Below are positions 35,567 to 45,028 of a DNA stretch of 64,000 nucleotides, one piece after another; position 1 is the stretch's first letter, and every line of letters begins with the position of its first letter. The DNA comes from Paenibacillus sp. JNUCC32 (GTDB lineage: Bacteria > Bacillota > Bacilli > Paenibacillales > Paenibacillaceae), in NCBI RefSeq assembly GCF_014863545.1, contig NZ_CP062260.1:6749001-6813000 (forward strand), written 5' to 3'. Made by a program: the position numbers and the translations under genes. The notes beneath the pieces were generated by a model. The model saw nothing but the letters and a program-made list of their open reading frames with translations, did not search any database and had not been told where the DNA came from.

Positions 35567-38500
35567 ATGAAACATACTGATTTTCCCCAGAAACAGGGCC
35601 TCTATGATCCGCAGTTCGAAAAAGATGCTTGCGGTATGGGTTTCGTTGCTCATATCAAGGGTAAGCCATCCCATGAAATCGTCAGCAGCGCGCTGACCAT
35701 GCTTGCGAATATGGAGCATCGCGGCGGTCAGGGCAGCGAGCCGAACTCCGGCGACGGTGCGGGGATCATGTTGCAGATTCCTCATTCCTTCTTTGCTGCC
35801 GAAGCGGCGAAACTGGGCTTTGAGCTTCCCGAAGCCGGGCATTACGGTGCAGGCATGCTGTTCCTTTCCCATGATCCTGCCGTCCGTTCGGCGCATGAGG
35901 AGCAATTGGCTTCGATTATTGCCGAAGAAGGCCAGACCCTGCTTGGCTTCCGCGATGTGCCTACCCATGATGAAATGCTGGGCAAGTCCGCAAAAGCGGC
36001 AAAGCCGTATGTCCGCCAAGTGTTCATCGGCCGCAGCGCCGACATTCAGGATGATCTCTCGTTCGAGCGCAAGCTGTATGTCATCCGCCGCCGCGCCGAG
36101 CTGGCGATCCGTTACAGCGGCAAGCCCGAAGGCGACAGCTTCTACGTATCCAGCCTCTCCTGCCGAAAAATCGTATATAAAGGCATGTTGACGACGGAGC
36201 AGGTGGGGGAATTTTACCTGGACCTGCAGGATGAGGGCTTGGAATCGGCGATAGCGCTCATTCACTCCCGTTTCAGCACGAATACGTTCCCGAGCTGGGA
36301 ACGTGCGCATCCGTACCGTTTCATGATTCACAACGGCGAAATCAATACGCTGCGCGGAAATGTGAACTGGATGCACGCGCGCCAGTCCATGTTCGAGCAT
36401 GAGCTGTTCGGAAGCGATTTGGAGAAGGTGAAACCTGTCATCAACCCGGACGGATCCGATACCGGGATGTTCGATAATACATTTGAATTCCTGTACCTCA
36501 GCGGTCGTTCCCTGCCGCACGTGGCCATGATGATGGTTCCCGAGCCGTGGAGCAACCATGAGAGCATGGATAAGACCAAAAAAGCATTCTACGAATACCA
36601 CAGCACGCTGATGGAGCCATGGGACGGACCAGCGGCGATGGCATTCACGGACGGCGTTCAGATCGGCGCCACCCTGGACCGGAACGGGCTGCGCCCATCC
36701 CGTTATTACGTGACGAAGGATGATCTGATCATCCTGTCCTCCGAAGCGGGCGTTCTGGACGTTGCGCCGGAAAATGTGCTGTACAAGGATCGCTTGCGTC
36801 CTGGACGCATGCTGCTTGTCGACACGAAGGAAGGCCGCATCATTTCCGACGAGGAAGTCAAAGCCAGCATCGCGGCGGAGCTTCCATATTCCGAATGGCT
36901 GGATGAGCATCTGGTAGAGCTGCATGATCTTCCCGATGCGCCGGAACTCCCGGATCCGAAGCATGAGAATGTGCGTCAGCTCCAACAAGCGTTCGGCTAC
37001 ACGTACGAGGAACTGCGCAAAGTGATCGAGCCGATGGCGATCACGGGCGCGGAAGCGATCGCTTCCATGGGATATGACGCACCGCTTGCGGTGCTGTCCG
37101 ACCGCCCGCAGCGGTTGTTCAACTACTTCAAGCAGATGTTCGCCCAAGTGACGAATCCGCCGATCGATGCGATCCGCGAGGAGCTGGTCACTTCGACGGC
37201 GACGACGATCGGCCCGGAGCGCAATCTGCTGAAGCCTGAACCGGAAAGCTGCCGCCACATCCGCCTGGATTCGCCGGTGCTGTCCAACGAAGAGTTTGCG
37301 AAGCTGCGCCATGTCCGCCGTCCGGGCTTCAAGTCCATGACGATTCCGATTTTCTTCCCGGCGGCCGAAGGTGCCGAAGGGCTTCGCAAGGCGATCGACA
37401 CCCTCTGCGAAGCCGCGGACCGAGTCATCGCCAAGGGGCATAACATCTTGATCCTGTCCGACCGCGGCGTGGATAAGGACAATGCGGCGATTCCTTCGCT
37501 GCTAGCCGTTTCGTCGCTCCATCATCACCTGATTCGTCAGGGAACCCGGACCAAGGTGGCGATCCTGCTGGAATCCGGCGAGCCTCGCGAAGTGCATCAT
37601 TACGCCCTGCTGCTCGGTTACGGCGTGAGCGCGGTCAACCCGTATCTTGCGTTCGAAACGCTGGACGACATGATTCAGGAAGGCATGCTTCGCGGCATCT
37701 CGCATGAGAAGGCTGTGAAAAATTACATTAAAGCGGCAAGCAAAAGCGTCGTGAAAGTGCTGTCGAAGATGGGGATCTCTACGATTCAGTCCTATCGCGG
37801 CGCACAAATCTTTGAAGCCGTCGGCCTGAAGGAAGATTTCGTGGAGAGCTACTTCACGCGGACGCCGTCCCGCATCGGCGGCATCGGCCTGGAGGAAGTG
37901 GCCAGGGAAACGCTGGCCCATCACGAGCGTGCTTTTACCGACAAGGACGGCAACGATAAAGCGCTGGATTCAGCCGGCGAATACCAATGGAGAGCGGACG
38001 GGGAAGAGCATTTGTTCAATCCGAGAACCATCCATTTGCTGCAGCAGGCCGTCCGGACCAATGACTACGCAACTTACAAGAAATACGCCGAGCTCGTGCA
38101 GGGTGAGAATGAGCAGCATCTGACGCTTCGCGCACTGCTCAAAATCAAGCCGGCCGGCAAACCGGTGCCGCTCGATGAGGTTGAATCCGCGGAGTCCATC
38201 ATGCGCCGATTCAAAACGGGCGCGATGTCCTTCGGCTCCATCAGCAAGGAAGCGCATGAAAGCCTCGCGATCGGGATGAACCGCATCGGCGGCAAGAGCA
38301 ATACGGGTGAAGGCGGAGAGGATCCGGCCCGCTTCATTCCGGATGCCAACGGCGATTCCCGCCGAAGTGCCATCAAGCAGGTGGCGTCGGGACGTTTCGG
38401 CGTCACTTCCAATTACCTGGTGAACGCGGACGAAATCCAGATCAAGATGGCGCAGGGAGCGAAGCCGGGTGAAGGCGGACAGCTGCCGGGCCGCAAGGTA

Positions 38501-40162
38501 TACCCTTGGGTGGCCGAGGTCCGCGGTTCGACGCCGGGCGTAGGGCTGATCTCGCCGCCGCCGCATCATGATATTTACTCCATCGAGGATTTGGCGGAGC
38601 TGATCTATGACCTGAAAAATTCCAATCCACGTGCGGATATCAACGTGAAGCTCGTATCCGAAGTGGGCGTAGGCACGATTGCCGCAGGCGTTGCGAAGGG
38701 CCGCGCGGACATCATCCTGATCAGCGGTTACGATGGCGGCACGGGTGCTTCGCCGCAAGGCTCCATCCGTCATGCCGGCATGCCTTGGGAGCTTGGGCTT
38801 GCCGAGACCCATCAAACCCTCATCATGAACAATCTGCGTGACCGCGTGGTGCTGGAGACCGACGGCAAAATGCTGAACGGGCGCGATTTGGTGGTGGCGG
38901 CTCTGCTCGGAGCCGAAGAGTATGGATTCTCAACGGCACCATTGATTGCCGTCGGATGCATTATGATGCGCGTCTGCCAAATGGACACCTGTCCGGTCGG
39001 CGTGGCCACGCAGAATCCGGAGCTGCGCAAGAACTTTACGGGAGATCCGGAGCATGTCGCCAACTTTATGCGCTTTGTCGCTCAAGACATGCGCGAGCTG
39101 ATGGCTGAGCTTGGCTTCCGTACCATTAACGAGATGATTGGTCGTACGGATTGCCTGGATGCCGTCAAAGCGGAACATCATTGGAAGAAGAAAGGCGTGG
39201 ATATTTCGGCATTGCTGTATACGCCGGAGCTGCCGGAGGGCAGCACGCGCTACCGTACCCAAAGACAGAATCATGGTCTGGAACAGACGCTGGATATGCG
39301 TTCGCTGCTGGGCACCGCGGCGCCGGCATTGGAATCGGGAGCTGCGGTGAAGGGCACCTTCCCGATCACGAACGTGGACCGTGCCGTGGGAACCATCCTG
39401 GGAAGCGAAGTCACGCGCAAGTATGGTGCTGCCGGATTGCCGGAAGACACCATTCAATTCGACTTCGTGGGTTCCGCAGGGCAGAGCTTCGGCGCATTTG
39501 TGCCGAAAGGGATGACGCTGACGGTTGAAGGGGATGCCAACGACTATATCGGTAAAGGCCTTTCCGGCGGCAAGCTGATCGTGAAACCTTCACCTAAAGC
39601 AACCTTCAAAGCCGAGGAGAACATTATTGCGGGGAATACCGCATTCTATGGGGCTACAGGCGGAGAAGCCTATGTAAGAGGCATTGCCGGTGAGCGTTTT
39701 GCCGTACGTAATTCGGGCGCGAACATCGTCGTCGAAGGCGTCGGCGATCATGGTTGCGAATACATGACCGGCGGCCGGGTGGTCGTTCTCGGGGAAACCG
39801 GACGTAACTTCGCGGCCGGGATGTCCGGCGGCATAGCCTACGTCTATGATCCTGAGGGAACCTTCGTGGATCGCTGCAATCTGGAGATGGTGCTTCTGGA
39901 ACGCGTCGAGGATGGAACGGAAGCGGAAGCCCTCCACCGTCTTGTCCGGCAGCATGAGCAGTATACCGGCAGTGTGCCGGCACAGCAAATTCTGGGAGAC
40001 TGGGATCAATCGCTAAGCCGCTTTGTCCGTATCATTCCGAAGGATTACAAACGCATGCTGCTGCATATCGAGAAGGTACAGGATCAAGGCCTGACGGGGG
40101 AAGCAGCGCTCCTCGCCGCCTTCGAGGCGAATATGAAAGAGCTGGCACGTACAGGGAACTAG
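35567..40162 (+). CDS. gltB: Glutamate synthase large subunit
   Basis: A 1531-residue large (alpha) subunit of NADPH glutamate synthase, making two glutamates from glutamine and 2-oxoglutarate. ATG 35567 follows AGAAAGG. A 21-residue propeptide precedes the catalytic Cys22 of the Ntn amidotransferase ([12 protein letters not shown]). The FMN/2-oxoglutarate domain includes [20 protein letters not shown], and the 3Fe-4S ligands are in [19 protein letters not shown] near 1130-1142. The C-terminal beta-helix (GXXGG repeats) is complete. No small subunit gene follows in the window. Confidence 0.97.
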   Translation: MKHTDFPQKQGLYDPQFEKDACGMGFVAHIKGKPSHEIVSSALTMLANMEHRGGQGSEPNSGDGAGIMLQIPHSFFAAEAAKLGFELPEAGHYGAGMLFLSHDPAVRSAHEEQLASIIAEEGQTLLGFRDVPTHDEMLGKSAKAAKPYVRQVFIGRSADIQDDLSFERKLYVIRRRAELAIRYSGKPEGDSFYVSSLSCRKIVYKGMLTTEQVGEFYLDLQDEGLESAIALIHSRFSTNTFPSWERAHPYRFMIHNGEINTLRGNVNWMHARQSMFEHELFGSDLEKVKPVINPDGSDTGMFDNTFEFLYLSGRSLPHVAMMMVPEPWSNHESMDKTKKAFYEYHSTLMEPWDGPAAMAFTDGVQIGATLDRNGLRPSRYYVTKDDLIILSSEAGVLDVAPENVLYKDRLRPGRMLLVDTKEGRIISDEEVKASIAAELPYSEWLDEHLVELHDLPDAPELPDPKHENVRQLQQAFGYTYEELRKVIEPMAITGAEAIASMGYDAPLAVLSDRPQRLFNYFKQMFAQVTNPPIDAIREELVTSTATTIGPERNLLKPEPESCRHIRLDSPVLSNEEFAKLRHVRRPGFKSMTIPIFFPAAEGAEGLRKAIDTLCEAADRVIAKGHNILILSDRGVDKDNAAIPSLLAVSSLHHHLIRQGTRTKVAILLESGEPREVHHYALLLGYGVSAVNPYLAFETLDDMIQEGMLRGISHEKAVKNYIKAASKSVVKVLSKMGISTIQSYRGAQIFEAVGLKEDFVESYFTRTPSRIGGIGLEEVARETLAHHERAFTDKDGNDKALDSAGEYQWRADGEEHLFNPRTIHLLQQAVRTNDYATYKKYAELVQGENEQHLTLRALLKIKPAGKPVPLDEVESAESIMRRFKTGAMSFGSISKEAHESLAIGMNRIGGKSNTGEGGEDPARFIPDANGDSRRSAIKQVASGRFGVTSNYLVNADEIQIKMAQGAKPGEGGQLPGRKVYPWVAEVRGSTPGVGLISPPPHHDIYSIEDLAELIYDLKNSNPRADINVKLVSEVGVGTIAAGVAKGRADIILISGYDGGTGASPQGSIRHAGMPWELGLAETHQTLIMNNLRDRVVLETDGKMLNGRDLVVAALLGAEEYGFSTAPLIAVGCIMMRVCQMDTCPVGVATQNPELRKNFTGDPEHVANFMRFVAQDMRELMAELGFRTINEMIGRTDCLDAVKAEHHWKKKGVDISALLYTPELPEGSTRYRTQRQNHGLEQTLDMRSLLGTAAPALESGAAVKGTFPITNVDRAVGTILGSEVTRKYGAAGLPEDTIQFDFVGSAGQSFGAFVPKGMTLTVEGDANDYIGKGLSGGKLIVKPSPKATFKAEENIIAGNTAFYGATGGEAYVRGIAGERFAVRNSGANIVVEGVGDHGCEYMTGGRVVVLGETGRNFAAGMSGGIAYVYDPEGTFVDRCNLEMVLLERVEDGTEAEALHRLVRQHEQYTGSVPAQQILGDWDQSLSRFVRIIPKDYKRMLLHIEKVQDQGLTGEAALLAAFEANMKELARTGN

Positions 40163-40182
40163 AATCCAAAACGTATGACGGG

Positions 40183-40225
40183 AAACCACATTGTATTCTT
40201 TAATGAATGCAATGTGGTTTTTCTT
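40183..40225 (+). terminator. gltB terminator
   Basis: AAACCACATTG (40183-40193) pairs with CAATGTGGTTT (40210-40220), followed by TTTCTT. It lies 20 bases past the gltB stop. Confidence 0.88.
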
Positions 40226-40465
40226 CATATATAAATAAATTACAAGGGTTTAAGAATCTTCTATGATGATGACAGGATTCACCAAAAGAAAATTCGACAA
40301 AATTAGAACCGGAAGCATAGGACAAAGGCTCCACAAGACGACAGCATCATGTGATTTCATTCGTTATAATATTGGTAAGTAAGTTGTTGGGAAGATATGC
40401 GTTGTCATCGTGTTCATGCAGCAGGGATGGAGATGAAACTATAGATAAGCGAGGTAGTTGAAGAA

Positions 40466-40612
40466 ATGAGTGTGGACAAGGAGAGAGGCTCCGGAAGCAC
40501 CGAGCAGCGGCTTGACCAGCAGAAGACGAACATCGACATCAATAAGCTCATGACTCAATTGGGAATCCATCCTGATAAATGGCTGCAAATGGAGGAAGCT
40601 CATAACGATTAA
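40466..40612 (+). CDS. Small protein, 48 aa, near XRE regulator
   Basis: A 48-residue frame ATG 40466 to TAA 40612, hydrophilic, with sequence MSVDKERGSGSTEQRLDQQK at the start and a helix-loop-helix-like end (INKLMTQLGIHPDKWLQMEE). A GAGG lies 13 bases upstream and a TATAAT at 40365-40370 could serve as its -10. It converges on the XRE gene, 97 bases away. Small partners (SinI-like antirepressors) often sit beside regulators of this type, but no specific similarity to SinI was seen. Function unknown. Confidence 0.5.
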   Translation: MSVDKERGSGSTEQRLDQQKTNIDINKLMTQLGIHPDKWLQMEEAHND

Positions 40613-40648
40613 TACATTTGTCATTGCTAAACATGACTCTAGTGAAAA

Positions 40649-40692
40649 TCCCCGATACCGCTATGTTGGACATAGTGAGTAACGGGGATTTC
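40649..40692 (-). terminator. Hairpin between convergent small ORF and XRE gene
   Basis: AATCCCCG and CGGGGATT form a stem around a long loop that itself contains CTATGT/ACATAG. Flanking T runs are short, so it is a weak terminator at best, possibly for both genes. Confidence 0.4.
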
Positions 40693-40709
40693 CATCTTCA
40701 TGATCTGCA

Positions 40710-41078
40710 TTATTTCATGGAGCGTTCCATGCGAACAAAAGCAATAAATCTTTTGGCTTCCTCTTCGGTTAACTTGCGGCCATCCACTGTGAGATTGAAC
40801 CGCTCCAGCAAATCCTGGTCCGAAAGCTCAAGTCCGTCCACAAATGAGCGAACCTCCGGATCAAGCACCGATTTCTCCAATGTTGTTCTCCCGATCAGAT
40901 AGTCTATGGATACGTCAAAGAGGTCTGCCAGGCGGGTCAATGTTTCAAAATCCGGCTTGCGCCGGTTTTTTTCGTAATGGGATAGTGCAGCACGAGTAAT
41001 GCCGACAGAGGTTGCGAGTTCTTCTTGAGTCCACCCGCGCTGTTCACGTAGTTCTGCAATTCGTTCTCCGTAGTTCAT
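40710..41078 (-). CDS. XRE-family transcriptional regulator
   Basis: A 122-residue protein with an N-terminal Cro/cI helix-turn-helix (ERIAELREQRGWTQEELATS, then VGITRAALSHYEKNRRKP) over residues 5-60, and a C-terminal helical part (LSDQDLLERFNLTVDGRKLT) that probably dimerises. It is transcribed away from the EPS/RiPP locus; the 328-base divergent region holds two copies of the GATAC-N5-GTATC palindrome. It is the best candidate to bind this palindrome at all three locus promoters (inference). Its layout recalls SinR control of EPS genes in B. subtilis. Confidence 0.92.
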   Translation of the reverse strand: MNYGERIAELREQRGWTQEELATSVGITRAALSHYEKNRRKPDFETLTRLADLFDVSIDYLIGRTTLEKSVLDPEVRSFVDGLELSDQDLLERFNLTVDGRKLTEEEAKRFIAFVRMERSMK

Positions 41079-41253
41079 GCTTTGATCCCCCTTTCAATTG
41101 CTTGGCATACCTGATGGTGTGATTAGAAAAATGCGTCGATTTTATATAAAGCAGCTTAATGTACGTAAAGTCACGGTTTGGTGATGAGAGGGTCGTAAAA
41201 ATACGTAACATCCTAAATTTACACACGGAAGGTAGAAAATGACGATTTTTCTA

Positions 41254-41310
41254 TTGACTCGATACGATATGTATCGTAAAATTGGAAAATAAAACGATAC
41301 AATTTGTATC
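41254..41310 (+). promoter_or_regulatory. Promoter P1 with two palindromic operators
   Basis: TTGACT (41254-41259), a 17-base spacer and TAAAAT (41277-41282) form a sigma-A promoter. The spacer is filled by the palindrome GATACGATATGTATC (41261-41275). A second copy, GATACAATTTGTATC (41296-41310), lies exactly 35 bp downstream, just after the likely start point. A bound dimer would block polymerase at both. It drives the PilZ-like gene and probably the kinase and nucleotidyltransferase genes. Confidence 0.85.
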
Positions 41311-41406
41311 TGTTATCATTTTTTGAGTGACACTTAGTATCATTTTATCCATCGATAAAATGTCCCATACCAGAATTTATAGAAATAAAGGAGAATTAAA
41401 ATCCTG

Positions 41407-41817
41407 ATGTCAAGCGAAACGAAGCATCTTATTAAGGTAGGGATTAGAGTCATGGAGATTGGTCCCCTGAGCCTGCACGGCAGAAGCCACGATGTGACGC
41501 CGATCGAGCTGGGTCCGGAGAAGCTTGTTTTCCTGTGTCCCTGGGATATCCCCATGAGTCCCAAGATAAAGCTGCGTTATGAAATCGATGACATGTTTGA
41601 TCATATTCAGGTTTATGGGAGGATACAGACTCAAGAGCCATTGCATGATTATCGGTTGTATCAGGTTCAAATATGTACGGATCGTGATCAAAAAGCACGG
41701 ATAACGGGCATGCTTAACCGGATGATAAGCAGTCATGTGGCGTTTAGCCATGCCGTTTATCAAAATTACATATATCGTTCGCCAGGCCAATATAATAAAA
41801 AGCTAATCATACAGTAA
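41407..41817 (+). CDS. PilZ-like small protein at head of EPS/RiPP locus
   Basis: A 136-residue cytoplasmic protein, ATG 41407 after AAAGGAGA. A beta-rich middle (GPLSLHGRSHDVTPIELGPE followed by LVFLCPWDIPMSPKIKLRYE) resembles the PilZ barrel; HDVTPIEL may be a degenerate form of the D-x-S-x-x-G motif, but the usual N-terminal RxxxR is not clear. If PilZ-like it could sense cyclic-di-GMP and act on EPS assembly. This assignment is tentative. It is the first gene behind promoter P1. Confidence 0.6.
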   Translation: MSSETKHLIKVGIRVMEIGPLSLHGRSHDVTPIELGPEKLVFLCPWDIPMSPKIKLRYEIDDMFDHIQVYGRIQTQEPLHDYRLYQVQICTDRDQKARITGMLNRMISSHVAFSHAVYQNYIYRSPGQYNKKLIIQ

Positions 41818-41933
41818 CAAACTAGATACAGACATTTTACTATATTTAAGATGCTTGGTCATTAGTTCTTTTACCTTAAATCCGCTCACTCTTTTCACAG
41901 GGATCGGACTATTTTAATAGGCAGGTGAGTTAA

Positions 41934-42623
41934 ATGGCGAGAAAATACAAAAATCCTCTGGTTACCGTCATTAACCCGAAATCTCCGGCAGCGGAATCGT
42001 ATCGGGGGCTAAGGACGAACATTCAATTTTCCGTTCATGACAAACAGGTTAGGGTGATCATGGTTGGCTCGGCTCAAATGAACGAAGGCAAAACAACCAC
42101 AGTTAGCAACTTGGCCGTCGCCTATGCGCATGAAGGCAAAAATGTGCTGTTGATTGAAGCGGATTTGCGCAAACCCTCACTGCATCACGTATTCGGCGTT
42201 TCGAACGATACCGGATTGACCAATGTCTTGGCCCAGCAGGTAGACGTTGAAGACGTCATTCGGCCGACGGCGGTTACGAATCTCTCCGTCATAACTTCCG
42301 GCTCCATTCCATACAACCCTTCCGAAATGCTAGGTTCCCACAACATGCAAATGTTAGTTCACGATCTTAAGCAACGCTACGACATGATTTTGTTTGATAC
42401 CCCTCCCATATTGGCAGTGAGCGATGCGCTCATTGTCAGTGCTTTATGCGATGGCGTCGTTTTGGTTGTACTGGGTGGGAAGGTGAAGAAATCCCAAGTG
42501 AGAAAAGCCAAAACTCAACTTGAGCATGTTAAGGCCCATCTTCTTGGGGTAGTGCTTAACAATATAACGATCAGAGAAAATGAAGCAGAGCAGCTTTATT
42601 ACGGTAGTAAGTGGTTGAAATGA
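41934..42623 (+). CDS. CpsD/CapB-type BY-kinase (tyrosine autokinase)
   Basis: A 229-residue bacterial tyrosine kinase that cycles EPS polymerisation with a Wzz-type activator. Walker A is in SAQMNEGKTTTVSNLAVAYA (about 44-63), Walker A' in LLIEADLRKP, and Walker B in MILFDTPPILAVSDAL. The C-terminal Tyr cluster is small (QLYYGSKWLK). The ribosome site is GGTGAG. It is unusual that the Wzz partner is not adjacent: the nearest is 5.9 kb away, beyond the RiPP-like genes. The next gene's ATG overlaps this stop. Confidence 0.93.
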   Translation: MARKYKNPLVTVINPKSPAAESYRGLRTNIQFSVHDKQVRVIMVGSAQMNEGKTTTVSNLAVAYAHEGKNVLLIEADLRKPSLHHVFGVSNDTGLTNVLAQQVDVEDVIRPTAVTNLSVITSGSIPYNPSEMLGSHNMQMLVHDLKQRYDMILFDTPPILAVSDALIVSALCDGVVLVVLGGKVKKSQVRKAKTQLEHVKAHLLGVVLNNITIRENEAEQLYYGSKWLK

Positions 42624-43672
42624 AGAACCGCGACATTCTGGTTATGTTTCTGGATGAGTTGTACCAGGGGAGGCTTCCTTCCCTGAGTGAATCTCAATAT
42701 GACAAACTGATGGAAGATGTCGAATTGTTTGATATCGGGCCCCAGGTTTTCTCAGAGCTTCAGCGAAAACACCTTCTTCTTCAAATCCCGGAAAAATTCC
42801 GGCGCAAATTAAGCTCTGATGCAAATACCGTACTCTTACAGAACCTTTTTATAAAAATCGAGCTCAAAAAGATCCTGCAGACCTTCGAAGCGTCCTGTAT
42901 AGAAGCGATCCCTCTCAAGGGAACGCTGCTTGCAGAACGCTATTTTGGCGGTCTCGCAGCGCGCGGCACGACAGATATCGACCTGCTTGTGGGCAAGGAG
43001 GACTTGCATCGAGCCGCCACGCTGTTGACGAATGCTGGATTTGTTAAAGCTGCGGGCGATGCTACACATTTTCATGAAGAGTACGTCAAATCATTGGATA
43101 ACGATAATTTTCCCTCGCTAACCATTGAATTGCATTGGAATATCAGCAGAGAGGATTTTACGGCTACGGATGTGTCACGTTTGTGGGACGAAGCTTGCGT
43201 GATGAGCGATTTTAATTACATTTACGAGCTAAGCCCGTTGCACACCTTTTACCATATTTGTCTGCACGGCATGAACCATCACATGATGTCGATGAAATAC
43301 TTTGTTGACATTGCAACGCTTATACATTCCCTTGATACAAGGCTGGATTACGCGAAACTGTTGGATATGGCCGCTGCGGATCGAAATCTCTCGAAGGTAT
43401 GGATCGCTTTGAATCTGGTTTACAGCATGTTCCCGCATCTTCAGGCACGATGGCCGCTGCCGCTGCTTTCATACAAGTTTAAATATCCAGGATGGAACCT
43501 TGAAAAGGCGCGTAAAGTTATGCAGGGTCGCAAGGGCTTTAGTTACTCATGGTTTAGGATGATGACCGCCTTCACGGTCCATGATACTTGGAGGCAGCGC
43601 TGGTCCCAGGTAGGATTCCTTATCTGGAATTTGCCGCTGCTATGGATAAGAAAACGTGAAATTTTCAGATAG
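42620..43672 (+). CDS. Nucleotidyltransferase-family protein (NTP_transf_5 type)
   Basis: A 350-residue protein with an N-terminal helical part and a nucleotidyltransferase core: IPLKGTLLAERYFGGLAARG then TTDIDLLVGKEDL (about 97-130), with the paired Asp of DxD. The ATG at 42620 overlaps the kinase stop (ATGA). Proteins of this family occur in lasso-peptide clusters of Bacilli; for pseudomycoidin one is reported to add sugar to a phosphorylated peptide (from memory). Here, next to an HPr-kinase-like gene and a RiPP precursor, it may modify the peptide in a similar way. The chemistry is inference. Confidence 0.85.
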   Translation: MKNRDILVMFLDELYQGRLPSLSESQYDKLMEDVELFDIGPQVFSELQRKHLLLQIPEKFRRKLSSDANTVLLQNLFIKIELKKILQTFEASCIEAIPLKGTLLAERYFGGLAARGTTDIDLLVGKEDLHRAATLLTNAGFVKAAGDATHFHEEYVKSLDNDNFPSLTIELHWNISREDFTATDVSRLWDEACVMSDFNYIYELSPLHTFYHICLHGMNHHMMSMKYFVDIATLIHSLDTRLDYAKLLDMAAADRNLSKVWIALNLVYSMFPHLQARWPLPLLSYKFKYPGWNLEKARKVMQGRKGFSYSWFRMMTAFTVHDTWRQRWSQVGFLIWNLPLLWIRKREIFR

Positions 43673-43716
43673 GATATTTTTACTATTTATTGGTTGCGAT
43701 ATGTAGCATTATCTAG

Positions 43717-43745
43717 TTGACATGATACAAATTGTATCATAAACT
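43717..43745 (+). promoter_or_regulatory. Promoter P2 of the precursor peptide, operator in spacer
   Basis: TTGACA (43717-43722), 17 bases, TAAACT (43740-43745). The palindrome GATACAAATTGTATC (43724-43738) occupies the spacer, flanked by T and A that extend the symmetry to 17 bp. The peptide gene starts 25 bases past the -10, so it has its own promoter under the same control as P1 and P3. Confidence 0.88.
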
Positions 43746-43770
43746 AATGCTCAAGAAGGAGGTGTTAAGT

Positions 43771-43875
43771 ATGAAAAAGACCTACGAGGCTCCAAAAATT
43801 TTGGCACAGGGCAAAGTGGAGTTTGGCACGACTCGTCCCAGCAACCCGGGCGGCGGCGGAAACCCTATTTGGTAG
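43771..43875 (+). CDS. RiPP precursor peptide with lasso-type leader, 34 aa
   Basis: ATG 43771 to TAG 43873-43875, after an AAGAAGGAGGTG ribosome site. The leader (MKKTYEAPKILAQGKVEFGT) fits the lasso-leader pattern Y-x-x-P-x-L-x-x-x-G-x5-T: Tyr5, Pro8, Ile10, Gly14, Thr20. Cutting two residues after that Thr, as in lasso peptides, leaves RPSNPGGGGNPIW. This core has no Asp or Glu at positions 7-9 and starts with Arg, so it cannot form the usual macrolactam. Modifiable residues are Ser24, Thr20/21 and the C-terminal Trp. Gene neighbours supply recognition, kinase, transferase, peptidase and exporter functions. No published match is known to me. Confidence 0.85.
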   Translation: MKKTYEAPKILAQGKVEFGTTRPSNPGGGGNPIW

Positions 43876-43958
43876 TATTTATACATTCCTTTGTTCATCG
43901 TTCCATAAAGCGCTTCGCTGGAATTGAATTATTATAGGTGGAAGTCGAGGTTGATCAT

Positions 43959-44750
43959 ATGTATGTAGCAACGGCAATAGTCGGAAAGTCCCGGGTGTCC
44001 TTTAAAACCGAATCGAAACGGATAGCCGAATTTGTCGCCAAGCGATTTAGGGTATCCGCCATTTCCGGTCAGGATCCTCAGGCTGATTTGTATGTTCGTA
44101 TTCGAGGTGGGTACGGAGAGCCATTTGATGATGGACCTGTCCAGATTTCTGTATCCGAACATCTAATTAACTTCAAACGCTGTGATTATCATATGATTTC
44201 ATCCCGGGATTACAGTTCGGCGGAAATCCATGTCTATGACGAGTTTGCCCTGAAGCATGCATTAATTAATTTGTACAGCTCATGGCTAATCCATGGAGAG
44301 CGCGGACTGCTGATCCATTCCTCTTGTGTGGTTCAAGACGGCAAAGCGTGGATGTTCGCAGGCCAATCCGGTGCAGGTAAGTCGACTGTCGCTGAGCTGT
44401 CGCGTCCCCGTCCGATTTTATCTGATGAAGCTACGTTTCTGTACATAGAAGAAAACGGACGTGTAACCGTGTTCGATTCTCCATTTCGCAGCGAGATGGA
44501 GAATCCCTGTGAACTTGAGGAAGCCGAATTATCCGGCATCCATTACATTATTCAATCCCCTGAAGTGGAGCGTGTGTCCATAACGCCGTTAGACGGATTC
44601 GCGCTAATGCTGGATAAGGTGTTTTATTGGCGTCATGATCCTGAGGAAACAAGAAATATGATTGCTTTATGCAAGAAGGTAGTGCAGCAAGTACCTTCCT
44701 ATCAGCTCTATTTTCAGAAAAATGATACGTTTTGGGAGAGGATTTCATGA
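43959..44750 (+). CDS. HPr-kinase-like peptide kinase
   Basis: A 263-residue HprK-related protein. ATG 43959 (GAGG upstream) is preferred to the GTG at 43938. The P-loop GQSGAGKST is at about 135-143, preceded by LLIHSSCVVQDGKAWMFAG, the characteristic beta-strand pattern of HPr kinase, and followed by LSDEATFLYIEENGRV. Related kinases in paeninodin-type clusters phosphorylate a Ser of the precursor, and related genes accompany PqqD-like genes in some EPS/exosortase loci. Here the only Ser of the precursor is Ser24. The stop overlaps the PqqD-like start (ATGA). Confidence 0.9.
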   Translation: MYVATAIVGKSRVSFKTESKRIAEFVAKRFRVSAISGQDPQADLYVRIRGGYGEPFDDGPVQISVSEHLINFKRCDYHMISSRDYSSAEIHVYDEFALKHALINLYSSWLIHGERGLLIHSSCVVQDGKAWMFAGQSGAGKSTVAELSRPRPILSDEATFLYIEENGRVTVFDSPFRSEMENPCELEEAELSGIHYIIQSPEVERVSITPLDGFALMLDKVFYWRHDPEETRNMIALCKKVVQQVPSYQLYFQKNDTFWERIS

Positions 44751-45028
44751 GCCAAACACAAACGAGGCTGCTGATAAGAAACGAGCACGTTGAAAGCGAA
44801 ATGATCGGAAACGAATGGATACTGCTGAACATGAAGGAGCATGTGGCAACCAAGCTGAATGAACTCGGGGGGTATATCTGGAGCATCATCCCGGAATATG
44901 GGCACATGGAAGGAATCATTGAAAAAATTGCGGAGGAGTATGACATTGACCGTCATACTGCTGAGCAGGACGTAAAACCATTTATTGAAGAACTGTTGGG
45001 CAGCGGCCTTCTGACGTATGCTGGATGA
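44747..45028 (+). CDS. PqqD-like RiPP recognition protein (B1-type)
   Basis: A 93-residue PqqD-family protein, the RRE fold that binds RiPP leader peptides. The sequence shows the family pattern: LLNMKEHVATKLNELGGYIW (about 26-45), then IIEKIAEEYDIDRHTAEQDV and a closing helix FIEELLGSGLL. The partner would be the Tyr-Pro-Leu-Gly leader motif of the 34-residue peptide. The ATG at 44747 has GGGAGAGG upstream. The next start lies within its last codons. Confidence 0.93.
   Translation: MSQTQTRLLIRNEHVESEMIGNEWILLNMKEHVATKLNELGGYIWSIIPEYGHMEGIIEKIAEEYDIDRHTAEQDVKPFIEELLGSGLLTYAG

Noticed and set aside
35543..37441. 632-codon minus-strand frame opposite gltB
   Set aside because: It is the antisense shadow of a highly conserved, GC-rich gene, with no ribosome site and no recognisable domain.
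43771..43875. Precursor as a true lasso peptide
   Set aside because: No Asp/Glu at core positions 7-9, no cyclase and no transglutaminase-type protease in the locus.
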